From Roseateles sp. (GTDB lineage: Bacteria > Pseudomonadota > Gammaproteobacteria > Burkholderiales > Burkholderiaceae): 47,769 nucleotides of DNA. How positions within the stretch are numbered: position 1 is the stretch's first letter; each line of letters begins with the position of its first letter. Made by a program: the position numbers and the translations under genes. The stretch spans positions 1 through 47,769 of the forward strand of contig JAFAMW010000033.1 of the NCBI GenBank assembly GCA_019232985.1. The letters run 5' to 3'. Below are positions 28,651-37,217 of the stretch, piece by piece. Below the pieces are notes generated by a model that made no database searches, had not been told where the DNA came from, and worked only from the letters and a program-made list of their open reading frames with translations.

Positions 28651-30137
28651 AACCCCGCCCTTTCGAGCAGCGCCGCGCGCGCCTCGTCGACGTCGGAGAA
28701 CGGACGGCGCTGGCCGTGGATCTCCTGGTAGTCCTCGTGGCCCTTGCCCGCGAGCAGCACGACGTCGCGCGGGCCCGCCGCGGCGAGCGCCGCGCGGATC
28801 GCCGCGTGGCGGTCGGCCTCGCGCACGCAGTCGGTGCCGGCCGGCACGCCGGCCGCGACGTCGGCGAGGATGGCCTCGGGCGCTTCGCTGCGCGGGTTGT
28901 CGCTGGTGAGCCAGACGCGGTCGGCGCCGCGCGCGGCGGCCGCGCCCATCAGCGGGCGCTTCGTGCGGTCGCGGTCGCCGCCGCAGCCGAACAGGCAGTG
29001 CAGCGCGCCGCCGCGCGCCGCGGCGAGGGGCCGCAGCGCCGCGAGCGCTTTCTCGAGCGCGTCGGGCGTGTGGGCGTAGTCGACGACGGCCTGCGGCAGC
29101 TCGCGGCCGTTGCCGACGCGCTGCATGCGGCCCGGCACCGGGCCGACGCCGCCGATCGCGCGCGCGACCGCGTCGAAATCGTGGCCGAGCGCGCGCAGGG
29201 CCGCCGCGACGCCGAGCAGGTTCGCGACGTTGTAGTCGCCGATCAGCGCGGTCTCGACGACGGCGGAACGCTCGGCGCCCTGGGCGTCGCGCTCGACGAG
29301 CGTGAACGCGAGGCCGCCCGCGCGGTAGTTCAGCTGGGTTGCGCGCAGCCGCGCGTCGGCTGCGTGCAGCGCGACGCTCCACACGTCGAGCCTGCCCGCG
29401 AGTTCGGCGGCGAGCGCCGCGCCCTTCGCGTCGTCGACGTTGAGCACGGCGGCCTGCAGGCCCGGGAAGTCGAACAGCGCGCGCTTGGCCTCCCAGTACG
29501 CGGCCATGCTGCCGTGGTAGTCGAGGTGGTCCTGCGTGAAGTTCGTGAACAGCGCGACGCGCGGCTCGGTGCCCGCGAGCCGTTGCTCATTGAGCCCGAT
29601 GCTCGACGCCTCGATCGCGCAGGCCGCGAAGCCCGCGTCGACCATGCTCTTGAAGCCGGCCTGCAGGGTCACGGGGTCGGGCGTGGTCAGGCCCGTGTAC
29701 TTGAGCTGGCCCGGCTCGCCAATGCCGAGCGTGCCGACCACGCCGCAGCGCTGGCCCAGGGCGCCGAGCGCCTGCGCGGTCCACCACGCCGTCGAGGTCT
29801 TGCCGTTCGTGCCGGTCACGGCGAGCACGGCGAGCGCGCGCGACGGGTGGCCGTGGAAGGCCGCGGCGATCTGGCCGGTCGCGGCCTTGAGGCCCGGCAG
29901 CGCGGCGATGCGCGCGTCGTTGAACGCGAAGGCCTCGACGCCGTCCTGCTCGACCAGGCAGGTCGACGCGCCGGCTGCGAGCGCCGCGGCGACGAACGCG
30001 CGGCCGTCGCGCGCGTGGCCGGGCCAGGCGATGAACGCGTCGCCGGGGCGCACCTCGCGGCTGTCGCTGCACAGGCGGCCGCGCGTCCATTCGGTCAGCC
30101 AGCGCGCCGCGGCCTCGGGGGATTTGAGTTGGAGCAT
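28647..30137 (-). CDS. murE: UDP-MurNAc-L-Ala-D-Glu--meso-diaminopimelate ligase
   Basis: A 496-residue Mur ligase that adds meso-diaminopimelate. The ATP loop AVTGTNGKTSTAWWTAQ (GTNGKT at 109-114), the middle-domain ASSIGLNEQRL and NFTQDHLDYHGSM, and the C-terminal VVDYAHTPDALEKAL are visible. The motif TSDNPRSEAP (DNPR) marks diaminopimelate rather than lysine specificity. I chose ATG 30137 (MLQLKSPEAA), which shares one base with the ftsI stop (TGATG). Downstream lies the repeat-bearing spacer before murF. Confidence 0.97.
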   Translation of the reverse strand: MLQLKSPEAAARWLTEWTRGRLCSDSREVRPGDAFIAWPGHARDGRAFVAAALAAGASTCLVEQDGVEAFAFNDARIAALPGLKAATGQIAAAFHGHPSRALAVLAVTGTNGKTSTAWWTAQALGALGQRCGVVGTLGIGEPGQLKYTGLTTPDPVTLQAGFKSMVDAGFAACAIEASSIGLNEQRLAGTEPRVALFTNFTQDHLDYHGSMAAYWEAKRALFDFPGLQAAVLNVDDAKGAALAAELAGRLDVWSVALHAADARLRATQLNYRAGGLAFTLVERDAQGAERSAVVETALIGDYNVANLLGVAAALRALGHDFDAVARAIGGVGPVPGRMQRVGNGRELPQAVVDYAHTPDALEKALAALRPLAAARGGALHCLFGCGGDRDRTKRPLMGAAAARGADRVWLTSDNPRSEAPEAILADVAAGVPAGTDCVREADRHAAIRAALAAAGPRDVVLLAGKGHEDYQEIHGQRRPFSDVDEARAALLERAGL

Positions 30138-31963
30138 CAGGATTTCCCGTCCTTGGCGTCGGCGGCCGGCTTCGCGTCGTGCACCGCCATGATTTGCGAC
30201 TTGGTGCTGTCGGCCTCGGGCGGCACGCCGAGCAGGCGCAGCGTCTGCGGGGCGAGCTTGGAGAACACCGGCGCGGCGACGAGGCCGCCGAAGATGATGC
30301 CGGCCGAGGGCTCGTCGACCATCACGGCGACGACGATGCGCGGGTGGTCGATCGGCGCGAGGCCGACGAACCAGGCGCGGTACTTGTGGCTCGCGTAACC
30401 GCGGCCTTCCTGCTTGCGAGCGGTGCCGGTCTTGCCGCCAACATGCCAGCCGTCGACCTGGGCCTTGGACGCGGTGCCGCCGGCGCTCGTGACCATCGAC
30501 AGCATCTCGCGCACCTGGGCGGCCGTCTTCGGCGAGAACACGCGCACGCCCTGGGCCGTCATGCCCGCGGGCTGCTTGAGGATGGTCAGCGGGATCACCT
30601 CGCCGTCGTGCGCGAACACCGTGTACGCGTGGGCGAGCTGGAGCAGCGAGACCGACAGGCCGTAGCCGTAGGACATCGTCATCTGCTCGATCGGGCGCCA
30701 GTTCTTGTACGGACGCACGCGGCCGCTGACGGCGCCGGGGAAGTCGATCTGCGGGCGCTGGCCGAGGCCGATCGCCTGGTACATGTCGTAGAGCTCGCGC
30801 GGCTGCATCGACAGGCCGATCCGGCCCGCGCCGATATTGCTCGACTTCTGCACGACCTCGGACACCGTGAGCTGGGCGTGCGGCTCGTCGTCGCTCGGCG
30901 AGAAGCCGCCGACGGTGAGGCTGTGCGGCGCCGTCGTGATCACGGTCTCGGGCGTCACGCGCCCGGTGTCGAGCGCGAGGCCGATCGTGAACGGCTTCAT
31001 CGTCGAGCCCGGCTCGGCCGTGTCGGTCAGCGCGCGGTTGCGCAGCTGCGCGCCGGACAGGTTCTGGCGGTTGCCGGGGTCGTAGGTCGGCACGTTCGCG
31101 AGCGCGAGGATCTCGCCGGTCTTCGCGTCGAGCACGACGACCGAGCCGGCCGCGGCCTTGTTGTCGGCCACCGCGTCGCGGATCGCCTGGTAGGCGAAGA
31201 ACTGGATCTGCGAGTCGATCGACAGCTCGATGTCCTGGCCATTCACGGCCGGCGTGCTGTCGCCGACGTCGTCGATCGCGCGGCCGAGGCGGTCGCGCAC
31301 GATCGAGCGCTGGCCGTCGCGGCCGACGAGCTGCTTGTCGAACGCGAGCTCGATGCCCTCCTGGCCCTTGTCGTCGGCGTTCGTGAAGCCGACCACATGG
31401 GCCGCGGCCTCGCCCTCGGGGTAGCGGCGGCGGTACTCGCGCTCCTGGTAGACGCCCTTCACGCCGAGCGCCTTGATGCGCGTCGCCGTGTCGTCGTCGA
31501 CGAGGCGGCGCAGCCAGACGAAGTGCGAGTCGGGGTCGAGCTTGCGCGCGAGCTCGGTCGGGCTCAGCTGCAGCGCCTGGGCGAGCTCGCCGCGCCTGGC
31601 CGGGTCGGCGTCGACGTCCTTGGGGATGGCCCAGATCGACGGCATCGCGACGCTCGCCGCGAGCACCTGGCCCGAGCGGTCCGAGATGCGGCCGCGGCTC
31701 GCGGGCAGGTCGAGCGTGTGCACGTAGCGCAGCTCGCCCTGCTTCTGATAGAACTCGGTCGCGAAGACCTGGACGTAGAACGCGCGCGCGAGCAGGCCCG
31801 CGAACGCGAGCCCGACCACGGCGACGAGGAAGCGCGAGCGCCACGGCGGCGTCTTCGACGCGAGCAGCGGGCTCGTCGCATAGTTGACGGCGCGGCTCTG
31901 CGGCTTCGCGCCCGCGGATTTCCTGGCGCCGCCACCGCCGCGCATGCGTTCGCGCAGGCTCAT
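30137..31963 (-). CDS. ftsI: Septal peptidoglycan transpeptidase FtsI (PBP3)
   Basis: A 608-residue class B penicillin-binding protein that cross-links septal peptidoglycan with FtsW. A cytoplasmic basic N-terminus and one membrane helix (about 44-64) precede the pedestal domain (SRGRISDRSGQVLA). Active-site motifs are intact: SxxK as Ser320-T-M-Lys323, SxN as SSN at 374-376 and KTGT at 511-514. The start overlaps the ftsL stop (ATGA) and the stop overlaps murE (TGATG). Confidence 0.97.
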   Translation of the reverse strand: MSLRERMRGGGGARKSAGAKPQSRAVNYATSPLLASKTPPWRSRFLVAVVGLAFAGLLARAFYVQVFATEFYQKQGELRYVHTLDLPASRGRISDRSGQVLAASVAMPSIWAIPKDVDADPARRGELAQALQLSPTELARKLDPDSHFVWLRRLVDDDTATRIKALGVKGVYQEREYRRRYPEGEAAAHVVGFTNADDKGQEGIELAFDKQLVGRDGQRSIVRDRLGRAIDDVGDSTPAVNGQDIELSIDSQIQFFAYQAIRDAVADNKAAAGSVVVLDAKTGEILALANVPTYDPGNRQNLSGAQLRNRALTDTAEPGSTMKPFTIGLALDTGRVTPETVITTAPHSLTVGGFSPSDDEPHAQLTVSEVVQKSSNIGAGRIGLSMQPRELYDMYQAIGLGQRPQIDFPGAVSGRVRPYKNWRPIEQMTMSYGYGLSVSLLQLAHAYTVFAHDGEVIPLTILKQPAGMTAQGVRVFSPKTAAQVREMLSMVTSAGGTASKAQVDGWHVGGKTGTARKQEGRGYASHKYRAWFVGLAPIDHPRIVVAVMVDEPSAGIIFGGLVAAPVFSKLAPQTLRLLGVPPEADSTKSQIMAVHDAKPAADAKDGKS

Positions 31964-32304
31964 CGGGCGGCTCCCGACGCGCCGACGCGGCTACCGGTGG
32001 CGGCCGCGGCACCGCTCGTGCCGCTCGCCGCCGGCGCGCCCACGCGATCGCTGGCCGGCTGGGTCACGGCGGCCGTGATGGTGCGCATCTGCAGGCGGTC
32101 GCGCGCGACGCCCTCGACGCGCAGGTTCGTCGCCTGCGCGCGGCGCTCGGCCTGCAGGCGCTGGTAGTCGGCCTCGAGGCGGCGCGTCTCGGCGTTGGTG
32201 TCGTCGATGCGCGTGAACAGCAGGCGCGCGTCGTAGGCGCTGTGCACGAGCACGACGCCGCTCGCGAGCACGGCGACGAGCAGCAGCAGGTTGAGCTTGT
32301 TCAC
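31960..32304 (-). CDS. ftsL: Cell division protein FtsL
   Basis: A 114-residue bitopic divisome protein. The start is GTG at 32304, overlapping the rsmH stop (GTGA). One membrane helix ([21 protein letters not shown]) is followed by a short periplasmic coiled coil with heptad-like leucines ([17 protein letters not shown]) and the family motif [13 protein letters not shown]. The last 35 residues are a Gly/Ala/Ser-rich tail with no obvious structure, longer than usual. FtsL acts with FtsB and FtsQ to regulate FtsWI. Confidence 0.92.
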   Translation of the reverse strand: MNKLNLLLLVAVLASGVVLVHSAYDARLLFTRIDDTNAETRRLEADYQRLQAERRAQATNLRVEGVARDRLQMRTITAAVTQPASDRVGAPAASGTSGAAAATGSRVGASGAAR

Positions 32305-33278
32305 CCGGCCCTCCGGCGCTTCTTCTCGTGCACGGGCGGCAGCGGCGCGCCCGTGCGTTCGGCGATGCGCAGGACGGCCGAGCGCGAGCGCGGGTTCGCG
32401 GCGACCTCGGCGGCGCTCGGTTTCACGCGCGCGAGCGCGTTGAGCACGCTCGGCCGCGGCGGCGCGAACGGCGCGCGGCGGTCGACCTCGTCCTTCGCGT
32501 GGCGGTTGATGAAAGTCTTGACGATGCGGTCTTCGAGCGAGTGGAAGCTGATCACCGCGAGGCGGCCGCCCGGCGCGAGGCGCTCGAGCGCCGCGCTCAG
32601 CCCCTGCTCGAGCTGCGCGAGTTCGCCGTTGACATGAATCCGAAGCGCTTGAAATGTGCGCGTTGCAGGGTCCTGGCCCGGCTCGCGGGTTTTGACTGCA
32701 CGAGCCACGACTTCGGCCAGCTCGGCGGTGCTTCGAACAGGGCGCCCGCCCTCGCGGCGAGCAACAAGCGCCTTTGCAATCTGTGCAGCAAACCGTTCTT
32801 CGCCATAGTCACGTATCACCTCTGCAATCTGGCGCTCGTCGCCGCTGGCCAGGAAATCCGCGGCGCTCGCGCCGCGGGTGGGATCCATGCGCATGTCCAG
32901 CGGGCCGTCGAAACGGAAGCTGAAACCGCGCGCCGGGTCGTCGATCTGCGGGCTCGACACGCCGAGGTCGAGCAGCACGCCGTCGACCAGGCCGACGCCG
33001 AGCGCGTCGAGCTGAGGGCCCATGTCGGCGAAGCCCGCGTGGCAGATGCAAAAACGCGGGTCCGTGACCCGCGTATCGCCTGAGCTCGCGGCCGCGATGG
33101 CCTCTGGGTCCCGGTCGATCGCGATGAGCCGCCCCTGCGGCCCCAATTTCGAGAGCAGCAGGCGCGAATGGCCGCCGCGGCCGAAGGTGCCGTCGACGTA
33201 GACGCCGTCGGGGCGCGCGAGCACGCCGTCCACGCTTTCGTGCAGCAGCACCGTGGTATGGATCAGGGGCTCAGCCAT
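32301..33278 (-). CDS. rsmH: 16S rRNA m4C1402 methyltransferase RsmH (MraW)
   Basis: A 325-residue SAM-dependent methyltransferase that N4-methylates C1402 of 16S rRNA. Visible are [14 protein letters not shown] at the start, the SAM loop [36 protein letters not shown], the RmsH-type [12 protein letters not shown], and [15 protein letters not shown] with [13 protein letters not shown] near the end. It is the second gene of the mra operon, 6 bp after mraZ, and overlaps ftsL by GTGA. Confidence 0.97.
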   Translation of the reverse strand: MAEPLIHTTVLLHESVDGVLARPDGVYVDGTFGRGGHSRLLLSKLGPQGRLIAIDRDPEAIAAASSGDTRVTDPRFCICHAGFADMGPQLDALGVGLVDGVLLDLGVSSPQIDDPARGFSFRFDGPLDMRMDPTRGASAADFLASGDERQIAEVIRDYGEERFAAQIAKALVARREGGRPVRSTAELAEVVARAVKTREPGQDPATRTFQALRIHVNGELAQLEQGLSAALERLAPGGRLAVISFHSLEDRIVKTFINRHAKDEVDRRAPFAPPRPSVLNALARVKPSAAEVAANPRSRSAVLRIAERTGAPLPPVHEKKRRRAG

Positions 33279-33284
33279 GCCGGG

Positions 33285-33713
33285 TCAGAAAGAGAAGTCC
33301 TTGAGCACGTCGGGCATGGCCTGCGCCATCACCGCCGCCTCGTGGGCCTGGTACCTGGCCTTGTCCCAGAGCTCGAAGTACGAGCCCATGCCGAGCAGCA
33401 GCACGTCCTTGTCGAGGCCGGCGGCCTCGCGCAGCTCGGGCGCGATCAGCAGGCGCGCGGCCGAGTCGACCTCGACGTCCATCGCGTTGCCGAGGAACAC
33501 GCGCTTCCAGCCGGCTGCGGCCATCGGCAGCGCGGCGACGCGGTCGCGGAAGCCCTCCCAGGCCGGCCGCGGGAACACCATCAGGCAGCCCTCGGGGTGT
33601 TTGGTGACCGTGAGCTGGCCCGCGCACAGGGCCTGCAGCGCGTCGCGATGGCGCGTCGGGACGGCAATCCGCCCCTTGCCGTCCATCGCCAAGGCATTAG
33701 GTCCCTGAAACAC
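33285..33713 (-). CDS. mraZ: Transcriptional regulator MraZ
   Basis: A 142-residue MraZ with two AbrB-like swapped-hairpin domains: [20 protein letters not shown] at the start and [20 protein letters not shown] in the second half, ending [13 protein letters not shown] chose the GTG start at 33713 because MraZ proteins begin with M-F-x-G; the longer ATG frame (from 33794) would translate through the promoter and operator repeats. MraZ represses its own operon by binding repeats near the promoter, and such repeats are visible just upstream. It is the first gene of the dcw cluster. Confidence 0.95.
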   Translation of the reverse strand: MFQGPNALAMDGKGRIAVPTRHRDALQALCAGQLTVTKHPEGCLMVFPRPAWEGFRDRVAALPMAAAGWKRVFLGNAMDVEVDSAARLLIAPELREAAGLDKDVLLLGMGSYFELWDKARYQAHEAAVMAQAMPDVLKDFSF

Positions 33714-33721
33714 CAGATTCG

Positions 33722-33755
33722 CCACCGCGATCCACCAATTAACACTTTCCACCAC
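33722..33755 (-). promoter_or_regulatory. MraZ-binding repeats
   Basis: On the minus strand, four words GTGG, GTGT, GTGG and GTGG start at 33755, 33745, 33735 and 33725, exactly 10 bp apart. This is the helical spacing known for MraZ boxes. The first box overlaps the -10 element and the last ends 9 nt before the mraZ GTG. Confidence 0.8.
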
Positions 33756-33782
33756 TTTACTAACCGAAACCCCGATGGTCAA
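33754..33782 (-). promoter_or_regulatory. mra (dcw) operon promoter
   Basis: Minus strand: -35 TTGACC (33777-33782), a 17-bp spacer, and -10 TAAAGT (33754-33759). It lies in a sharply AT-rich stretch in an otherwise GC-rich window, and the -10 overlaps the first MraZ box, which fits autorepression. Transcription should start near 33747. Confidence 0.75.
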
Positions 33783-34043
33783 GCGAAATATCAAAAAAAT
33801 CTCAATGGAATCAAGTACTTAGATGTAATTTCGAAAGAAAATCGCACGCAAAATACGTTCAAAATGAACGACTTGCGTAGGGGTCTGTAAGTGCTGGATG
33901 AAGTTGGCGGCCTCGTCACGAGGAGCGCGCTGAAGCCGGAACGCGGGATGGCGGCGATTGTCGCGCCGGGTCCTTAAGCGCGACGACGCGGCCGGGTCGC
34001 GGACGCGGACAATGCGTCTGCCCCCGCTCTGCCGACCGCCCGC
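33783..34043. other. Intergenic region upstream of mraZ and the beta-helix gene
   Basis: No gene is seen here; with the mra promoter region it makes a gap of 330 bp. The part at 33783-33880 is AT-rich, as an upstream promoter element would be, and holds a perfect palindrome CGTTCA-AAA-TGAACG (33856-33870). The part at 33890-34043 is GC-rich, without a clear promoter for the plus-strand gene. Confidence 0.5.
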
Positions 34044-35396
34044 ATGGAAGCACCCGCCCGCCCCGCCCTACGCCGCCACTTGCGGCGCCTGCTCGGCGCC
34101 CTGGCCCTGCTGCTGCTCAGCGGCGGCGCGGCGCTCGCGGCCGCGGTCTGGCAGCTCGACGCGACGCCGCGCGAGCTCGCGCGCTGGCTCGTCGCGAGTC
34201 GGGCCGAGCAGCCGGCCTGGCTGCGGGGCGGCGCGCAGCGGCTCGCGCTCGAGCTCGTCAGCGTCGACCGCGGCGTCCAGGCGGCCGCGACCGACTACCC
34301 GGCCTACGCCGCGCCGACGGCGTCCGCGAGCGCGGCCGACCCCAAGCCGCTGCGCGTGGTCCGCGTCGACCGCAGCGAGGCGCTCGCGCCGGCGCTCGCG
34401 AGCGCCCTGCCCGGCGACCTGATCCTGCTCGCGCCGGGCCGCTACCGCTTCAGCGGCGAGGCGCTCGCGGTGCGCGTGCCGGGCACCGACGCGGCGCCGA
34501 TCGTCGTGCGCGCGGCCACGCTCGGCGAGGTGTGGCTCGACTTCGCGCTCGTCGAGGGCTTCAAGGTCAACGCCCCGCACTGGCGCTTCGAGAACCTCGA
34601 GATCCACGGCGCCTGCCGCGACGACAGCGACTGCGAGCACGCGTTCCACGTCGTCGGCGCGGCGGTCGACACGCGCATCGAGCATTGCCGCCTCGTCGAC
34701 TTCAACGCCCCGGTCAAGATCAACGGCGAGAGCGGCGACTTCCCCGACGCGGGCCGCATCGAGGCGAGCGAGCTCAGCGCCACGCGCGGCCGCGCCACGG
34801 CCAACCCGGTCAGCTTCATCGACCTCGTCGGCGCGAACGGCTGGCGCATCGAGGGCAACCTGATCGCCGACTTCGTCAAGCTCCAGGGCGACCGCGTGAG
34901 CTACGGCGCCTACGCGAAGGGCGCGGGCCAGGGCAACGTCTTCGCGCGCAACCTCGTGATCTGCGAGCAGCGCCTGCGCGGCGCCGACGGCGCGCGCGTC
35001 GGACTCTCGCTGGGCGGCGGCGGCAGCGGCCCTGCCTATTGCCGCGACCGCGCCTGCATCGTCGAGCAGCAGGCCGGCCGCCTCGAGGACAACCTGATCG
35101 CGCAATGCTCGGACGCCGGCATCTACCTGAACCGCGCCGCGCAGAGCGTCGTCAGCGGCAACCGCCTGCTCGACACGGCCGGCATCGACGGCCGCTTCCC
35201 CGAGACCGCGGCCGACCTGCGCGGCAATATCGTCGACGGACCGATCCACACGCGCAACGACGCGCTGCTCCACGAGCAGGACGACCGCGCGAGCCCGCGC
35301 GTCGCGTCGCTCGCGGGCGCGCACCCGCTGCGCGCGGAGCTGTGCACGAGCGTGCCGGCGTTCAAGGGGCTCGCGAGCTGCGCGGCGGCGCGCTGA
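34044..35396 (+). CDS. Exported right-handed parallel beta-helix protein
   Basis: A 450-residue protein with an N-terminal membrane or signal helix (LLGALALLLLSGGAALAAAVW, about residues 17-37). From about residue 105 it has the repeat pattern of a single-stranded right-handed beta-helix: LPGDLILLAPGRYRFSG, HWRFENLEIHGACRD, TRIEHCRLVDFNAPVKI, GWRIEGNLIADFVKL, GRLEDNLIAQCSDAGIYL and SVVSGNRLLDTAGI. The first strand set resembles chondroitinase B/alginate-lyase-type proteins (polysaccharide lyase family 6), but I cannot place the catalytic Lys and Arg with confidence. Several cysteines (CRDDSDC, CRDRAC) suggest disulfides. A role in binding or cutting an acidic polysaccharide is inferred. Confidence 0.75.
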   Translation: MEAPARPALRRHLRRLLGALALLLLSGGAALAAAVWQLDATPRELARWLVASRAEQPAWLRGGAQRLALELVSVDRGVQAAATDYPAYAAPTASASAADPKPLRVVRVDRSEALAPALASALPGDLILLAPGRYRFSGEALAVRVPGTDAAPIVVRAATLGEVWLDFALVEGFKVNAPHWRFENLEIHGACRDDSDCEHAFHVVGAAVDTRIEHCRLVDFNAPVKINGESGDFPDAGRIEASELSATRGRATANPVSFIDLVGANGWRIEGNLIADFVKLQGDRVSYGAYAKGAGQGNVFARNLVICEQRLRGADGARVGLSLGGGGSGPAYCRDRACIVEQQAGRLEDNLIAQCSDAGIYLNRAAQSVVSGNRLLDTAGIDGRFPETAADLRGNIVDGPIHTRNDALLHEQDDRASPRVASLAGAHPLRAELCTSVPAFKGLASCAAAR

Positions 35397-35414
35397 GTCC
35401 AGCGCGCGGCGCCG

Positions 35415-35436
35415 CCCTTCCGGTCTAGCCGAAGGG
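35415..35436. terminator. Hairpin between the convergent beta-helix and GNAT genes
   Basis: CCCTTC (35415-35420) pairs with GAAGGG (35431-35436), extended inward by GG/CC with a bulge. The loop contains the GNAT stop codon. Its place between convergent genes suggests a bidirectional terminator, but no T-tract is seen. Confidence 0.35.
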
Positions 35437-36111
35437 GGTCGGCGCGAAACCGATCGCCGCGTCGCCCTCGCGCATCGCGACGCCACGCCAGCCCGACGCC
35501 AGCAGCCTTGTCTGGGCCTCGAGGTCCTCGGCCGCAACCCAGGTCGTCGCCGCGTCGGCCACCGCCGCGGTTCGCTCGACCGGCCGCCACAGCACATGGC
35601 GCAACGAGCCCTCGGCCTGGACGCCGAGCCACACGAGCGCAAAGCCATGGGCGAGCAGCGTGCGCCGCGACAGCGTATTGGTCGGCGCCGCGCGCACGAG
35701 CAGCTCGGGCACGCCGCGCGCGGCCGCGAGCTGCAGCCGCGCCCTGATCAGCGTCGCGTGCAGGCCCTGGCCGCGCTCGGCCGGGTCGACCATCGCAGCC
35801 GACAGCAGCGCGACGCGGCCCGCGCGCGCGGCGTCCCAGCCGATGTCGCCCGCGTAGTTGTCGCGGTCGCCGGCCCGCGGGCGCGTCAGCGACCCGTAGG
35901 CGACGATGCGCTCGCCCGCGCAGACGCCGAGGCTCTCGCCGCGTGCGCCCCAATGGTTCGAGAAGAAACTCTCGGCGCCGCCGAACAGACGGAACATCGC
36001 CGGGTCGGGCAGCGCGGCCATCACGGCCGCGTGCAGCGCCATCAGGCCGGGCAGGTCGGCCGGGCCCAGCGGCCGCAGTGCGTAGCCGCTCGGCAACTCG
36101 GATTCGCTCAT
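35425..36111 (-). CDS. GNAT-family N-acetyltransferase
   Basis: A 228-residue GNAT protein. The fold starts at YALRPLGPADLPGLMALH. The acetyl-CoA-binding motif A is seen as LLSAAMVDPAERGQGLHATL, with RGQGLH as the pyrophosphate loop, followed by ELLVRAAPTNTLSRRTLLAHGFAL (motif B). A C-terminal extension of about 60 residues (TTWVAAEDLEAQTRLLASGW) forms an added region. The start overlaps the stop of the substrate-binding protein gene (ATGA), so it is the third gene of the sensor-transporter operon. The acceptor is unknown; acetylation of the transported compound or of a pathway protein is an inference from this context. Confidence 0.85.
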   Translation of the reverse strand: MSESELPSGYALRPLGPADLPGLMALHAAVMAALPDPAMFRLFGGAESFFSNHWGARGESLGVCAGERIVAYGSLTRPRAGDRDNYAGDIGWDAARAGRVALLSAAMVDPAERGQGLHATLIRARLQLAAARGVPELLVRAAPTNTLSRRTLLAHGFALVWLGVQAEGSLRHVLWRPVERTAAVADAATTWVAAEDLEAQTRLLASGWRGVAMREGDAAIGFAPTPFG

Positions 36112-37217
36112 GACGGTTTCCCCCGGCGCGCGTCGCCGATCAGCTCGGCGTAGTTGAACATCTCGAGCGGCGGCAGCAGGCCGAGCCGGCGCGCGGCACC
36201 GAGGTCGACCTGCAGCGCGAAACGCGCGAGCGTCTCGACCGGGATCCGCGCGGCCGGCACGCGGCCGACGAGGATCTGCTCGGCCTTGTACGCGGCGAAC
36301 TGGCCGACGTTGTAGTAATGGCTGACGAGGCCCAGCAGCGCGCCGGCCGCCATCAGCTGCTCGGTCGACGCAAACGCGGGCAGCCCGGCCGCGAGCGCCG
36401 CGGGCACGACGAGCTCGCGCGCCTGGGTGTTCAGGAACGAGTCGGGCGGCATATAGAGCCAGCCCGCCCCGGCCGCGGCAAGGCCCTGCACGAGCTCGGC
36501 CGCGCCCGCGCCGCTCGGCCGCCCGGCCGCGTCGACGCCGAAGGTCCGCTCGAGCACCTCGAAGCCCTGGCGACGGCCGACGCCGCGCAGCTCGTCGAGC
36601 ACCGCGACCGAGTTCGGCTCGTTCGCCGAGTACAGTATGCCGATGCGGCGGAACGGCCGGTAGCTCGCCATCGCCTGGGCCTGCGCGGCGAGCCCGGCCA
36701 TATGGCCGACGCCGGTCACCGCGCGGCCCGGCGCGCGCAGGTCGGCGACGATGCCCGCACCGACCGGCGCCGCGACGAGGCTGAACACGACCGGGATGCC
36801 CTCGACATAGCGGCCCCGGTCGCGCGCATCCCAGCGCCCGGCGATGCCGAGCGTGACGCCGGTGCCCCAGGTATGGATCAGGTCGGGCCGGGCCTCGGGC
36901 GGCAGCGCGCGGATCTCGGCGACGATGGCCGGCAACCGCGCGGGGTCGAGCGCGATGTCGCGCCAGGTGATCTCGACCGGCACGCCGCGCGCGGCGATGT
37001 AGTCCGCGAAGCCGCGCTCGACTTCGGTGCGGCCGCGGTAGGTGATCGCCCAGATGCGCCAGGGCCGAGCAGACGCAGGCGCCGCGGTCGCGGTCGGCGT
37101 CGGCGATGCGGTCATCGGCGACGCGCCACGCGCCGCCCTGAGCGGACCGAGCACGCCAAGCGCGCCGGCACCCGCGGCGGCGCCTACCGGTGCGATCAGC
37201 AGCGTACGGCGCTTCAT
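36108..37217 (-). CDS. ABC-type substrate-binding protein (ABC_sub_bind family), orphan
   Basis: A 369-residue exported binding protein. The N-terminus has twin arginines (MKRRTLLIAPVGAAAGAGAL), so export by Tat or Sec is possible, followed by a Pro/Thr/Ala-rich linker. The mature part follows the two-lobe ABC_sub_bind pattern: WAITYRGRTEVERGFADYIA, DLIHTWGTGVTLGIAG, IPVVFSLVAAPVGAGIV, RRIGILYSANEPNSV, and LPAFASTEQLMAAGALLGLV with GQFAAYKAEQIL near the end. No ABC permease or ATPase lies nearby. Its start overlaps the stop of the sensor-MFS gene (ATGA) and its stop overlaps the GNAT start. It may present ligand to the sensor-MFS protein or to the divergent kinase (inference). Confidence 0.85.
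   Translation of the reverse strand: MKRRTLLIAPVGAAAGAGALGVLGPLRAARGASPMTASPTPTATAAPASARPWRIWAITYRGRTEVERGFADYIAARGVPVEITWRDIALDPARLPAIVAEIRALPPEARPDLIHTWGTGVTLGIAGRWDARDRGRYVEGIPVVFSLVAAPVGAGIVADLRAPGRAVTGVGHMAGLAAQAQAMASYRPFRRIGILYSANEPNSVAVLDELRGVGRRQGFEVLERTFGVDAAGRPSGAGAAELVQGLAAAGAGWLYMPPDSFLNTQARELVVPAALAAGLPAFASTEQLMAAGALLGLVSHYYNVGQFAAYKAEQILVGRVPAARIPVETLARFALQVDLGAARRLGLLPPLEMFNYAELIGDARRGKPS

Noticed and set aside
27531..30398. Plus-strand frame of 955 codons opposite murF and murE
   Set aside because: It is antisense to conserved Mur ligases, has no recognisable domain and has biased composition.
28647..32012. Very long minus-strand frame that would fuse a protein to MurE
   Set aside because: The upstream part is ftsI read in the wrong frame. 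MurE begins at 30137, overlapping the ftsI stop.
33714..33794. Longer mraZ start at 33794
   Set aside because: It would place the promoter, operator repeats and transcription start inside the coding region, and MraZ proteins start at the M-F-x-G motif.
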